Source of the DNA: Pseudomonas xionganensis
Lineage (GTDB): Bacteria > Pseudomonadota > Gammaproteobacteria > Pseudomonadales > Pseudomonadaceae
Direction of reading: 5' to 3'
Length of the DNA stretch: 39,754 bases
Assembly: GCF_009763245.1 (NCBI RefSeq)
Contig: NZ_WKJZ01000005.1
Location: 1 to 39,754, forward strand
Of this stretch, positions 5,510-15,310 are shown in pieces. Each line of letters begins with the position of its first letter. The stretch's first letter is position 1. A model generated the notes under the pieces. That model had not been told where the DNA came from, did not search any database, and worked only from the letters and a program-made list of their open reading frames with translations. A program made the translations under genes and the position numbers.

Positions 5510-8337
5510 GTATTTTCACAATTGATAAATTTTGCTCCAAAGATATTGCATCACGAGCCGAATACAATGAAATCGGCCTTGAACTAACTTATTCTCGATC
5601 AGGGTCAGAGGACTATTACTTTAAAGCCAACAGCGACACACTGCTGGCGGCTCTAGCTGGAAGCGGGGCACGCAAGCTTAATCTAGGAAAAACGCCCAAA
5701 CCTGGGGACTACCAAGCGTTGATGTCCGGTACAAACCCACGAACTAATGAAGTGTTCTGTAGCAAGACAAGAAAAACTCAACTACAAACTGACGATCACG
5801 CTCTTGCCGGATTTTCCACATCATTCAATGTCGAAAAATCACTTTCATTGCTGTACGCGACTCTCTCCCGTAGTCAGCAGAAGAAATTTGAGTGCGCGAT
5901 GATGGAAGCCACCAGCCGCACCACTCAGCACCTCGAAAAACGCGGCATCTTTGCATACCGAACAGGCGCACAAGGTAGCGAGAGCCATCCAGGTGAGGTC
6001 GTTGTAGCGACATACCTCCACTTCACCAATCGCAACCAGGAACCGCATCTTCATGTACACGCAGAATTTCCCAACCTGATTCTGGGTATTGACGGTCAGT
6101 GGAGAACACTGGATGCCCGAGAGCTATATCGACGGCAAGTTGAGATCGGAGCTCTGTTCGATACCTGCCTCGCTAGCATCCTGCAACGCGATCTTCCAGA
6201 AATTGCCAGTCACCTTGAATGCAATCCTGAACGCAGTGGCTTGGTTGTCGCTGGCATTGATCGCAATACTGTCATGCGCTTTTCGACTCGCCGTCAGGAA
6301 ATTCAGGATGGCCTGCAAGCCATGGGGGCTTCAGGTGCGGACGCAGCGCGAGCTATCGCCAAAAGAACACGCCAAGCCAAGGCTGCGGTGGAAGGAGAGG
6401 TTCTGCGGGAGGAATGGAAATCCTGCCTTTCAGATGTTTCCCCCACCCAAGGAGATCTCACGCCAGCCACTTTGCTGGCCGTCGAGGCCATGGTCTTCAA
6501 GAGCAGCAGCGTCTTCAAAAAGCATGATCTTGACCGTGCTGTCGCGATGCTCAGCATCCTCCACGGCGGAATCGGATCACTCCCAGAAATTGAGTCTGCC
6601 GTCGCGCAGCAGCTGGGAGTTGTGCGCCTGCCTAGCAAGCCTGGTGAAGATCCACTGTTCACAACAGAAACGTTCAGGCAGCTCGAAGTCGATCTGCTGC
6701 GCTTTGCTCGCAAAGCGTCTGGACATAGTCAGCACTTCGCCCTGTCCGACCTGCAAATCAAGCAGGCACTACGGCAATGCGAACAAGAGAAAGGCTTTCC
6801 GCTTCGCGATGAACAGGTTCAGGCCATGGTGCACGCCACTTCGGGTAGGCAGATCTCGATCATCCAGGGCGCTGCGGGTACCGGAAAGTCAGCGTCACTC
6901 GCTGCACTCAAAATTGCTTACAGCTCAGCAGGGAATCGCATACATGGCCTTGCACCATCAGGCGCAGCGGCAGCCGAGCTGCAAAAAAGCTCTGGTATTG
7001 AGTCGCAGACCATTCATGCACTGCTAATGCGACTGGAGAACGATGATGCCCGGAAACCATTTCACCTGACCGACCGTGACGTGATCGTGCTGGATGAGGC
7101 TGGCATGGTTGATACTCGTACGCTCCACAAACTTATGAGCCATGTGGAAGCAGCAGGGGCAAAGATCGTACTTGTAGGGGACTCCAAGCAGCTTGAAGCT
7201 GTTGGCTCTGCTTCCACACTGCATATGCTCACCCAGCACCTGGGCGCAGCAAGACTTGAGCAGATAGCGCGTCAGCGCAGTGCCGATGACAGAGCGATCA
7301 GTCAGGCCTGGTTTTCCGATACCGGGGATGCACCAACGATGATGCAACGACGCGGATTACTTCGGGAAACCAGTAACGACCAAGCCTCACCTATTGAGCT
7401 CATGCTCACCGATGCCTCGAAGGTACGCAAAGCTGGCACAGACTGGAGTGAAATTCTCTTGCTGGCTGATCGAAATAGCCGTGTAAACCAGCTGAATCAG
7501 CGCGTTCGGGAAATTCGGATGCTAGATGGCGAGTTGGACAAAAAAGCCGAGAAGGTTGTCCAGGTGAGCAATGATCGAGGCTACTCCCGTGAACTTGCGC
7601 TCTGCCCAGGCGACAGAATCATGCTGCGCAAAAACTCAAAGCTTGATCAGACGCCAGTGTTCAATGGAGACCGGGCGACTGTCATCAGTATCGAGGATCA
7701 CAAGCCGGGCACTGATGGCGCACAAAGTGAAAAGGTCGTTCATGCCCGCTTGGATCGCTCAGGTACCGTAATCAGCTGGCGTCTCAGCGACTACGACAAA
7801 CTCGATCACGCTTACGCAATGACCGTGCACAAGTCCCAGGGGCTCACTGTCGAGCATGCCTTCTATCTCACGAGCGAAACCACTGACCGGCGCTCTGCCT
7901 ACGTCGCCTTCACACGCTCCAAGGCTGCCTGCCCGTTTTACTTGGCCCCTGAATGCGAATCCACTTTCGCGAACCGTACGAGCCTGTTCAAGGCAAAAAT
8001 GACAGCCCTCGATGCTGACCCAGGAACAAAACAGAGGACGCTCCATGCGTCTATAGGTGCGGTCGAAACAGCTATTCGAACGCAGCAACCGGGAACAAAG
8101 GAGTTACTGGAGAAAGCTGGCATCCGCTTTTCATATCTAGGTGCCAGTAACAATCCCGCCGCCCAGGTCAGAGCTCATATCCAGAACTGGAGCCCACAAC
8201 CCAGCACACGACAAAAACTACTGCTGTTGATCCAACGCCTTCGAGCGCGCTTGAATAGGATCAATGCGCCGACCAAGACACTGGGCCAAAGAAGAACACC
8301 CACTGAAACTCATCAGCTAGATTCCATTCAATTATGA
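5506..8337 (+). CDS. MOBF-family conjugative relaxase/helicase (TrwC/TraI-like)
   Basis: 943 residues, close to the length of R388 TrwC. N-terminal relaxase domain: candidate catalytic tyrosines in SEDYYFKAN (about residues 35-43), the FSTSFNVEKSLSLLYA segment, and the metal-binding three-histidine motif HLHVHAEF (about residue 181). C-terminal RecD-like superfamily 1 helicase: Walker A GAAGTGKSA (about 457), Walker B VLDEAGM (about 528), GDSKQLEAVG, and the late motifs TVHKSQG and YVAFTRSK. It should nick oriT, attach covalently to the transferred strand and unwind it. No coupling protein (TrwB/VirD4) gene follows, so transfer would need a helper conjugation apparatus. No interruption is visible. 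Confidence 0.92.
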   Translation: MSIFTIDKFCSKDIASRAEYNEIGLELTYSRSGSEDYYFKANSDTLLAALAGSGARKLNLGKTPKPGDYQALMSGTNPRTNEVFCSKTRKTQLQTDDHALAGFSTSFNVEKSLSLLYATLSRSQQKKFECAMMEATSRTTQHLEKRGIFAYRTGAQGSESHPGEVVVATYLHFTNRNQEPHLHVHAEFPNLILGIDGQWRTLDARELYRRQVEIGALFDTCLASILQRDLPEIASHLECNPERSGLVVAGIDRNTVMRFSTRRQEIQDGLQAMGASGADAARAIAKRTRQAKAAVEGEVLREEWKSCLSDVSPTQGDLTPATLLAVEAMVFKSSSVFKKHDLDRAVAMLSILHGGIGSLPEIESAVAQQLGVVRLPSKPGEDPLFTTETFRQLEVDLLRFARKASGHSQHFALSDLQIKQALRQCEQEKGFPLRDEQVQAMVHATSGRQISIIQGAAGTGKSASLAALKIAYSSAGNRIHGLAPSGAAAAELQKSSGIESQTIHALLMRLENDDARKPFHLTDRDVIVLDEAGMVDTRTLHKLMSHVEAAGAKIVLVGDSKQLEAVGSASTLHMLTQHLGAARLEQIARQRSADDRAISQAWFSDTGDAPTMMQRRGLLRETSNDQASPIELMLTDASKVRKAGTDWSEILLLADRNSRVNQLNQRVREIRMLDGELDKKAEKVVQVSNDRGYSRELALCPGDRIMLRKNSKLDQTPVFNGDRATVISIEDHKPGTDGAQSEKVVHARLDRSGTVISWRLSDYDKLDHAYAMTVHKSQGLTVEHAFYLTSETTDRRSAYVAFTRSKAACPFYLAPECESTFANRTSLFKAKMTALDADPGTKQRTLHASIGAVETAIRTQQPGTKELLEKAGIRFSYLGASNNPAAQVRAHIQNWSPQPSTRQKLLLLIQRLRARLNRINAPTKTLGQRRTPTETHQLDSIQL

Positions 8338-8352
8338 TGGAGGCAATTCAGA

Positions 8353-8646
8353 ATGACGGTAGCTCAGCTCATCCAGCTCCTCAGTGGCTACCCTGCTGAC
8401 GCAGAGGTACTCGTTGAGGGGTATGAAAATGGATACGACCCGATTCACTCGCTATCCATGAAAGAATTAGCCGGGGTTCAAAATGCCGAAGACTATGATG
8501 GGCTCTTCGATGCCCCGGACAACCTTAAATTGCCCACGACTGGCGAGACGCAAACAGCTTTTCAGGCGTGGGCTCGTAAAGACAGTGGCGAGCGGTTGAG
8601 CTGCGTTGTGATCTCAGGACTGCGCGGCCATCTGCGCCCTGATTAG
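8353..8646 (+). CDS. Small hypothetical protein downstream of relaxase
   Basis: The 97-residue product starts MTVAQLIQLLSGYPADAEVLVEG, a pattern common in small phage and island proteins of unknown role (a short helix then a beta strand with acidic residues). GGAGG lies 9 bases upstream of the ATG. It follows the relaxase by 15 bases, so it is probably co-transcribed with it. It ends tail-to-tail with brxL, leaving only 10 bases between them. I assign no function. Confidence 0.7.
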   Translation: MTVAQLIQLLSGYPADAEVLVEGYENGYDPIHSLSMKELAGVQNAEDYDGLFDAPDNLKLPTTGETQTAFQAWARKDSGERLSCVVISGLRGHLRPD

Positions 8647-8656
8647 CCGTAGTCTT

Positions 8657-10711
8657 TCAGCTCACACCAAGCGCCTTGAACGCTGCATCCACAGGATCGC
8701 TGTAGAAGCTGGTTTGGAACTTGGCGAACAGTTCACCGGGCACGGTTGGAATGTCCGTCACACTGGCCATAGGCAGGAGGATACGTTTCGCTCCCGCATC
8801 GAAAGCCACTTGCATGCATTCGGCCAGGTTTTCTACTGGCACCACATTTCCCCCAAGGCTCATGTCGCCAAGTACCACCATTTGCGCTTGCAGTGGCCGC
8901 TGCATCAATGCTGAGCAGTAAGCAACGAAGCCAGCGAGGGTCAGGGCTTTGGGAGCGCCCGTGTTGTGAAGTTCAACGGTATGCAGGTGGTAGTCATGGT
9001 CGCCCACCTTTGACGCTGCGCTCACGCGATTAATGTTGGCCTTGAAGTAGTCGAATGCGACCTTCAGAGCCTCTTTCGCTGAAGAACTGGTACCGAGGCC
9101 GGACATATTCAATTTGCCGCTACCAGCAGTGATCTGGGTTTCCAGCCGGTAAAGCCCTAGATGCCCACTGGCACCAGTCGATACCAGGTGCATTGTCCCT
9201 GGCTTGCCCTGCCCTTCAGGGATAAGTCCACCGCCACCCTGCTCCGGCACGCTGATGAATGTCTCCTCCAAGGTGTCAGCGTCGATGTACGAGAAGTGGA
9301 CATCGAAGAATTCCATCCCACCGATTTTCTTCAGCTGTTCCTTAACCCGACGACGGGTCTCCAAAGCGTACTCAAGGCAGCGGCGCACAGCTTCGCGGTC
9401 GTAGTCAGCACTAGGATGCAGAAGCTTCAGAAGCCCCGACACAGTCCTGCGTACGGCAATGGTGTCACGCTGATTTAGGTTGTTGCCCAGTTTGAAGAAA
9501 CGGTCGATGGCATCGGCAAAGTTTCGTTTGCGCATCTCGCGCATGAACTCGGCTAGGTAATCGGTGATCAGCCCGTAGCGATTAGTGAAAAATTCAGGGC
9601 GCATCTTCGGTACCTCCCAGCCTGGAATGTAGGCGTGGAAACGGTCGAAAAACGCAGAGTCGATCATGGCACTTGGGAACGGTGCTAACAGGTGGCTGGT
9701 CTTGACCAAGGTATCCACCGGTTGGTTGATGTTGCCAACAAACATCATGCTCGCAGAGGCTGAGATGGAATCACGCCCACGGGCGAAGGAGCCCGAGGCC
9801 ATGTAGTCCTTCATAATCTGGACGCCGTCCTTGTCCTTGAACGAGATGCCCGCCACCTCATCGAAGGCCACCACATCCCACATCCCGACCAAACCGACTT
9901 GCCGGCGCGACATGTTGTAGAAGAGGTTGGCAACCGTGGTTTGACCACCGGAAACCAGGATGCTGTTCGGGCTGACTTCCTTGTAAATGTGGCTCTTACC
10001 TGTACCCCGGGGGCCAAGCTCGCAGCAGTTATAGTTGTTTTCGACGAAGGCAATCATCCGCGTCAGCAGATGCCATTTCGTGCGCTCATTGAAATGAGCT
10101 GGCTCCATGCCCGTTGAGCGCAGCAACACATCAATCCACTCGCTTTCACTGAACGCCTTGCGCGCTTCCAGCAACGCGTCCATATCCATGTTTGGCATCT
10201 GGATAGGCTTGAGATCATGCACCGTGAAAGGCGAACCTTTGGCCCCTTCCTCGAAGAAATAATTCAAAGTCACGATGCACCAGATACCGCCAGCCAGGAG
10301 CTTTTCGAACTCCTTGATGAAGCGGCTGGGGATCTCGGCATCTTTGACGCCTAGGTTCATGAATAGCGCCTGGTAGATATCCCGACGCTCGTTCAGGCTG
10401 ACTGATACCTTGTCGATGATTTTGAAACTGCCGCGCTCGCGGATCTTCGACTTAACCTTTTCGGCCTCGTCCGGACGAACGTAGTTTTCAGCAAGGATGC
10501 GCTTTACAGTTTCCAGGCCATCAGCAATGACCTCCTCGTTATCCGAGGCACAGTACATGCCGAGTAGATACTCAAGCACGTAAACCGGCACGTTGATGCC
10601 TTCCTTCAAACGCTTGGTCAGATCCTTGCGCACCACCTTGCCAGTAAAGAATCGGTTCAGCAGAGCGTCGAGATCCAGGTCAAGATTGCCGCTATCAGAA
10701 GTCAAAGTCAT
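8657..10711 (-). CDS. brxL: BREX Lon-like AAA+ protein BrxL
   Basis: About 684 residues. BrxL combines an AAA+ ATPase with a Lon-like C-terminal domain and is the last core protein of type I BREX. Visible motifs are Walker A GPRGTGKSH (about residue 233), a Walker B-like VAFDEVAG, and in the C-terminal domain GDMSLGGN (serine, about 617) and AKRILLP (lysine, about 642), corresponding to the Ser-Lys dyad of Lon. The start MTLTSDSGN is preferred to an upstream one because BrxL proteins begin shortly before LDALLNRFF. It overlaps the pglZ end by 17 bases, indicating coupling. Confidence 0.95.
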   Translation of the reverse strand: MTLTSDSGNLDLDLDALLNRFFTGKVVRKDLTKRLKEGINVPVYVLEYLLGMYCASDNEEVIADGLETVKRILAENYVRPDEAEKVKSKIRERGSFKIIDKVSVSLNERRDIYQALFMNLGVKDAEIPSRFIKEFEKLLAGGIWCIVTLNYFFEEGAKGSPFTVHDLKPIQMPNMDMDALLEARKAFSESEWIDVLLRSTGMEPAHFNERTKWHLLTRMIAFVENNYNCCELGPRGTGKSHIYKEVSPNSILVSGGQTTVANLFYNMSRRQVGLVGMWDVVAFDEVAGISFKDKDGVQIMKDYMASGSFARGRDSISASASMMFVGNINQPVDTLVKTSHLLAPFPSAMIDSAFFDRFHAYIPGWEVPKMRPEFFTNRYGLITDYLAEFMREMRKRNFADAIDRFFKLGNNLNQRDTIAVRRTVSGLLKLLHPSADYDREAVRRCLEYALETRRRVKEQLKKIGGMEFFDVHFSYIDADTLEETFISVPEQGGGGLIPEGQGKPGTMHLVSTGASGHLGLYRLETQITAGSGKLNMSGLGTSSSAKEALKVAFDYFKANINRVSAASKVGDHDYHLHTVELHNTGAPKALTLAGFVAYCSALMQRPLQAQMVVLGDMSLGGNVVPVENLAECMQVAFDAGAKRILLPMASVTDIPTVPGELFAKFQTSFYSDPVDAAFKALGVS

Positions 10712-13316
10712 TGCTAATCGCCAGGTTGATACGGACATCAATTCGGAACTGCTCAACGTCGGTTTCGGCGTCCAGCAGCTTTAAGAAGTAGCGCTCGCTG
10801 GAGGAGAACGGGCGGTTCAATAGCGTCAGAATGACTTTGCGTTGGCGCTGGTCAAGATTCTGCGAGTCGCTGTCCAGGGAAACCAGCTCCACGGCTGATA
10901 CAGCCTCACCAGCATCATCATATAACCCTACACGCAGCACTGCCGGTAGCACCCGCTCGGAGACCGCCTCCGTCTGCAACAGGTTGAACACATAGCGGTT
11001 GGTGGTGATGGTGAAGTTGTTACCCAGCACCGTGACCTGCGCCTTGCGCACAGCCGTGTCTTTGGCCTTCTGACCGCGCACCTGTTGCACCTTGAGCACT
11101 GGCACAGCCACTTCCTGCAACGCAGCTCCACCATGGATAAAGCGTGCGCCACCCACAAAGTGGAAACGGCTCACCCCGCGTGGCGACCAGAACATCATGT
11201 CGTCGCTGATGCCTGCGGTGTCCCTAATGTAGCCGGCATGCACCTGCTCGCTACTGCCCAGGTTGCGTCCAATCAGATAGCGTTTTTTCGAGACCACAGT
11301 TCCAGTGGGTTTGGTGACCAGCTTGCTCTTGTCTAGAGCCTCAAGCGCTGAATCCTGGAACAGGAAGCCGTGATCCGCGGTGACCACCACCCGATGACCG
11401 TTCAGGTTATTGATGATGCGGCTTACGATGGACTCCAGCTCCTCAATAGCATCACGACAAGCAGTGAAGGTGCTGCTCTCGGTGCTTGCTGTGTCCCCAA
11501 CCGCATCAATCTTGTTGTGATAAATGTAGATAACTCGGTACGGCTTGATCAGCTCTCGCCCATCGGTTTTGTTCATGGTCAGGAAGTCTTCGGCACGCAG
11601 GGCCAGACCATTCACGCCAGCTAGAATTTTGTTGCGCGCGTCAAGACCATCACTGCTCAGCCCATCCACCTGTACCAAGCCCGCATCGGTGTAGCTCAGT
11701 GACTTGTGCGGCAGCAGGCTGGCCATACCAAGCTTGGTGTAAGACGGCAGCACGCCCAGTTGGCTACTCAGCTCTGCGGCGAACCGATACTTGCCATTAA
11801 GCGACTCACTCAGCTCCTGAGCCACCTCATAGCGCAGTGCATCGCTGATCACCACAAACACCCGGCGATCCTCGCCACCTTTCAGATAGCGATCCACCTG
11901 CTCGGCATAGAAGTTTTGTTGATTGGGTAGGTCAGGCAATTGCCACTGTTGCAGCAGGCCGCCATCGACGAAACTGCTCCACTTCTGCGCCAGTGGCTGT
12001 AGGAAGCCGTTCAAGTAGTCCTGCTCAATTCGGGAGGTCAACGGGGACAAGGCATCCGGACTACGTGCGTACACAGCATCAGCGGCTTCGTGATACATCC
12101 TGTAGAGCTGATCGAAACGATAAAGCTCACTGGTATAGGCGCTGTAGCAGGCCTCAGCGGAAGCAAATGAAAACCCACCGGCGTGATGCAGCTTCAGCTC
12201 GAACAGTTCAGATGCTGCAATCAGCGAACGGTAGTAGGCGTTCCACACCGAACGGTTGGAGTCCTCGTTATCCGGCCAGCGAGGATTGGCCCAGTAACCA
12301 TCCATCCGCCGGCTAGCCATATCCCGCAATTTCAGGCCAACCGCCTCGCTGGTGTTGGAGAGCACGGCATCTCGTAAGCGTTCGGCGATTTGACGTTCAA
12401 CATCGACAAAAGTACTGACAGCCATCAGCGCTTCCAATGGCACCTGAGCCAACAATTCTGTTGGACGTAAATCTGCCGCCACTCGCTTAGACAGGCGATC
12501 ATAAGCACGCTGTCGCAAGGTGCTATCGCGCCACTGCGATAAGAAGATCGCGACATTAGCAGCGCGTGCGGGGTTGAGCTGAAGGGCTTTGAGGTTGGCC
12601 GGGACATGAGTATGCAAGGCATGCCCGATATCAGTGGCAAACAGACGCACCAGAAAATGACGCAGGGAAGGTTCACCATGCTGATAGCCGAATGCCTGCG
12701 ACATCAGCTGCCAGAACACCGGCTGCATATCGAACTTGCTGATCGACTCCCATAGGGAGCTGTTTTCCAGTTCCTCGGCCTCGGCTAAGGTGGCGAAAAT
12801 AGCAGTGAGCACTGCAAAAATTTCAGCCTGTTCAATCTTGGCCAGTACCGCGAGGATCTTGAGATCCAGCGCCGACTCATCATCATCAGGGTCGAGCAAC
12901 CGCTGGATCTTAGATACCCTCTCTTTGCTTGCAAAAAAGGCGCTCCGGGCCTTTAGGTGCTCCCGCAGGCTCTGCTGACGCAGACCCAACTGTTGTAGCA
13001 ACATGGACGTTCGGTCAGCCGCAAAAGGTGCTGCGTATAGCCGGATATCCAGCAACCAATCGCTTTCTGGTGAAGGCGGAGGCCCCTCCTCATAGATCAG
13101 GAATCGCCCATTGGGCTGCTCTACTTCTACCCGACGCTTGAGCGCTAATGCAGGTACCGCTGAGCGCCTCACTAGCTGCACATCATCCAGGCATAGATTC
13201 TCGATTAGCTCGCTGAACTCCCCTTCAGCGTCCTCCCACCAAACTACCCGGCAAGCTCCAAACAGCTGCAACAGCCCCTCGCCAATTTTTTCGAGTTGTG
13301 CAGACTGCTCTGACAT
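10695..13316 (-). CDS. pglZ: BREX phosphatase-domain protein PglZ (BrxZ)
   Basis: 873 residues, the usual size for type I PglZ. The C-terminal half carries the alkaline-phosphatase-superfamily signature: VVISDALRYEVAQEL (metal-binding Asp, about residue 489) and VVTADHGFLFQD (Asp-His, about 646), then HAGYIRD and further strands. The N-terminal half is helical and mediates complex formation in the family. PglZ is essential for BREX phage exclusion and for PglX-dependent methylation. Its GTG/ATG region begins with MSEQSAQLEK after a GGGGGCGG stretch. It lies 125 bases after abiEii and overlaps brxL. Confidence 0.95.
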   Translation of the reverse strand: MSEQSAQLEKIGEGLLQLFGACRVVWWEDAEGEFSELIENLCLDDVQLVRRSAVPALALKRRVEVEQPNGRFLIYEEGPPPSPESDWLLDIRLYAAPFAADRTSMLLQQLGLRQQSLREHLKARSAFFASKERVSKIQRLLDPDDDESALDLKILAVLAKIEQAEIFAVLTAIFATLAEAEELENSSLWESISKFDMQPVFWQLMSQAFGYQHGEPSLRHFLVRLFATDIGHALHTHVPANLKALQLNPARAANVAIFLSQWRDSTLRQRAYDRLSKRVAADLRPTELLAQVPLEALMAVSTFVDVERQIAERLRDAVLSNTSEAVGLKLRDMASRRMDGYWANPRWPDNEDSNRSVWNAYYRSLIAASELFELKLHHAGGFSFASAEACYSAYTSELYRFDQLYRMYHEAADAVYARSPDALSPLTSRIEQDYLNGFLQPLAQKWSSFVDGGLLQQWQLPDLPNQQNFYAEQVDRYLKGGEDRRVFVVISDALRYEVAQELSESLNGKYRFAAELSSQLGVLPSYTKLGMASLLPHKSLSYTDAGLVQVDGLSSDGLDARNKILAGVNGLALRAEDFLTMNKTDGRELIKPYRVIYIYHNKIDAVGDTASTESSTFTACRDAIEELESIVSRIINNLNGHRVVVTADHGFLFQDSALEALDKSKLVTKPTGTVVSKKRYLIGRNLGSSEQVHAGYIRDTAGISDDMMFWSPRGVSRFHFVGGARFIHGGAALQEVAVPVLKVQQVRGQKAKDTAVRKAQVTVLGNNFTITTNRYVFNLLQTEAVSERVLPAVLRVGLYDDAGEAVSAVELVSLDSDSQNLDQRQRKVILTLLNRPFSSSERYFLKLLDAETDVEQFRIDVRINLAISNDFDF

Positions 13317-13441
13317 GAATCACCGCCCCCAGCGGGTTTAATAACCACGTAAAAAAATGTCCCAATAGACTCTTTAAAAGGGTAAAAATAAACCAACTAC
13401 TCTGCATCTCAATTGATGCGTCAGCTCCTACCCCAGAAGCC

Positions 13442-14374
13442 TCAGCCCGCCTCACGCGCCAACAGCTGATCAACAACCTCCTCAAGCCGGCCAACAGCCT
13501 CTGCCCGCTTCGAGGCAGTCATTTCCATGATGTTGCGTAATTTCCAACGAACAGCAGGCAACTCTTCGATACCAGGCAAATTTAGCAATCTCCAATCTGG
13601 CTCACCGCGCTTGAGCGAAAGCAGGAAATCGGCGTCCTGAGCTGTGAATTGCCCCTTGATCGCACTAAGCAAATCCGTGCGAGTCGACTCCAGCTGCCCA
13701 AGAGTAACCGGCTCGCGAGTCATGCCAGCGAACTCTGCCTGAAAGAGTCCGTCCAGATTTTTCCACCGCGGGGCGAGTAAATCAGCAATCGGTCGCCCGT
13801 GGCTGATGAGGTACACCAGAAATCCTTCGAAGATTTCGCGTGTAAGCCCCTCCTCACGGAGCATGAGCATCACATCGAAGAGATCTCTAGGATGCTGCCG
13901 ATCCAATGCCGCACAGAGCTTTCCGCCGTACAAATCAGGCAGGGAAACCACCGAGATGGAGGCAAACCCAAACTCATCCTCAACTCGCCCCACTACATCT
14001 AAGTCAACCGGATAGTGAACCGTACCGCGCAAGACAGGCGAAACCTCGATTTTGATCTGTGCGAGCGGGCTTCTTACTAAGACTCGCAACTCATCTTCCC
14101 GGTTGGTCTGTAGAGTGGCAACGGCTTGCGGAACTCCTCGCATCACAGCCGTTGCGATCCGACTGAGGGCAACACGCACATCCGTCAATGCCTGCTGACG
14201 GTCAGAATTGGGCAGATAGGCCAGGTCGATATCCACAGACAAACGTGGCAGGTCACGTACAAACAGATTGATAGCCGTGCCGCCTTTGAGCGCGAAGCAG
14301 CGTTCGGCAGCCACAAAAGGCAGCACCTGAACTAACAAACGAACCTGGGCCGCATAGCGCGGGTCAAGTGGCAT
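13442..14374 (-). CDS. abiEii: AbiEii-type nucleotidyltransferase toxin
   Basis: About 310 residues. The nucleotidyltransferase core is visible: FALKGGTAINLFVRDL (Gly-Gly-Thr motif, about residue 30), then LSVDIDLAYLP with the Asp-x-Asp metal ligands, and SLPDLYGGKLCAALDRQHPRDLFDVM, typical of the AbiEii/JHP933 family. AbiEii toxins of type IV toxin-antitoxin systems transfer nucleotides to targets such as tRNA acceptor stems. The start MPLDPRY has GAGAGG 7 bases upstream. It overlaps the antitoxin gene by 11 bases. It lies inside the BREX operon between the DUF3944 module and pglZ. Confidence 0.92.
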   Translation of the reverse strand: MPLDPRYAAQVRLLVQVLPFVAAERCFALKGGTAINLFVRDLPRLSVDIDLAYLPNSDRQQALTDVRVALSRIATAVMRGVPQAVATLQTNREDELRVLVRSPLAQIKIEVSPVLRGTVHYPVDLDVVGRVEDEFGFASISVVSLPDLYGGKLCAALDRQHPRDLFDVMLMLREEGLTREIFEGFLVYLISHGRPIADLLAPRWKNLDGLFQAEFAGMTREPVTLGQLESTRTDLLSAIKGQFTAQDADFLLSLKRGEPDWRLLNLPGIEELPAVRWKLRNIMEMTASKRAEAVGRLEEVVDQLLAREAG

Positions 14375-15128
14375 CAGCAAACCTCTCGGGCACCGTGATC
14401 AGAAACTGCCTGTCCAAACGTCCGCCCGGGGTGATTTGCCGCTTCCCCTTTCCAATATCGATCCTCGACAAATCCAACCGTCGATACCAGGAATGGCCAG
14501 TATTTCGAGCCAAGAGAAGGAAGACACGTTTAACCCGTATTGAGCTGCAAGCTTCGAGTAATGCTTGCAGGCGACGCGGGCTCAAGGTCGCCAACCCGCT
14601 AAACGCGTCAGCTACGCCGCTAAAAAGAAGCTCGTTCTGGCTTCGATGGATCAATTCGAGTACCGCACGCTCAGGGCTTGAGATTTTCAGTTCAAAAAGG
14701 TTGTAGGTTGATTGGTGAGTTTGCAAAGCCGGATCAGCCATTTCTGCAAACAGCCCTGTTGAATGGAAACTTACTAAAACCCCCCACTCATGCTTGCTGA
14801 ACCAGCTCGGCAAGGTGGTGCCAGGCGCTGCGAAAAGGTCTACGGTCTCTGTCCCGAACGACAGGTAGTGACTGTATCCAGCCAGACTCAGTGCCGTTGC
14901 ACCGCCTGGCCAGAAACGAATTTGGTTCTCCTGCTGTAATGCAAAAACACCGCCTTGCCAGCCAACCTTGTCACCACGACGCTGCCATGTGCCGTGTCCA
15001 ACACGCTCAAGCCAGCCACTCTGCTGATATTTCTGCACCAAGCTTGGCCCGACGCCGTGCGTGTGCAACCACGCTTGCGTGACGACAGCACCCGCAGGCC
15101 AATCTGACAGAAGCTGGTTTATTTTCAC
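14364..15128 (-). CDS. abiEi: AbiEi-type antitoxin and transcriptional regulator
   Basis: 254 residues. The N-terminal part (INQLLSDWPAGAVVTQAWLHTHGVGPSLVQKYQQSGWLERVGHGTW) is the winged-helix domain of AbiEi antitoxins; the rest, with WPGGATALSLAGYSHYLSFG and SSPERAVLELI, is the AbiEi C-terminal domain. In AbiE systems this protein represses its own promoter and blocks toxicity of AbiEii. The start is GTG with no strong ribosome-binding site visible. About 180 bases separate it from the upstream gene at 15311, so it may have its own promoter within the BREX locus. Confidence 0.9.
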   Translation of the reverse strand: MKINQLLSDWPAGAVVTQAWLHTHGVGPSLVQKYQQSGWLERVGHGTWQRRGDKVGWQGGVFALQQENQIRFWPGGATALSLAGYSHYLSFGTETVDLFAAPGTTLPSWFSKHEWGVLVSFHSTGLFAEMADPALQTHQSTYNLFELKISSPERAVLELIHRSQNELLFSGVADAFSGLATLSPRRLQALLEACSSIRVKRVFLLLARNTGHSWYRRLDLSRIDIGKGKRQITPGGRLDRQFLITVPERFADAT

Positions 15129-15310
15129 GGACGATCAACATCTATAAGGACAGATTTGAGCATAAATTTAAACCAAGCAACCCCAATCATCCAGTCGTAC
15201 CAATGAAATTTGTAGCTGAGGACTGAGCAAGGCTCGGTGCTTGCCCTGCGCATCATTTAGAACAGCATCCAGAAGCGTGCCAGTGGATGCTGCCCATTTG
15301 CGCAAGACCT

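Noticed and set aside
6089..7027. Plus-strand open frame of 312 codons within the relaxase gene
   Set aside because: It is a shifted-frame shadow; the relaxase frame carries all the catalytic motifs.
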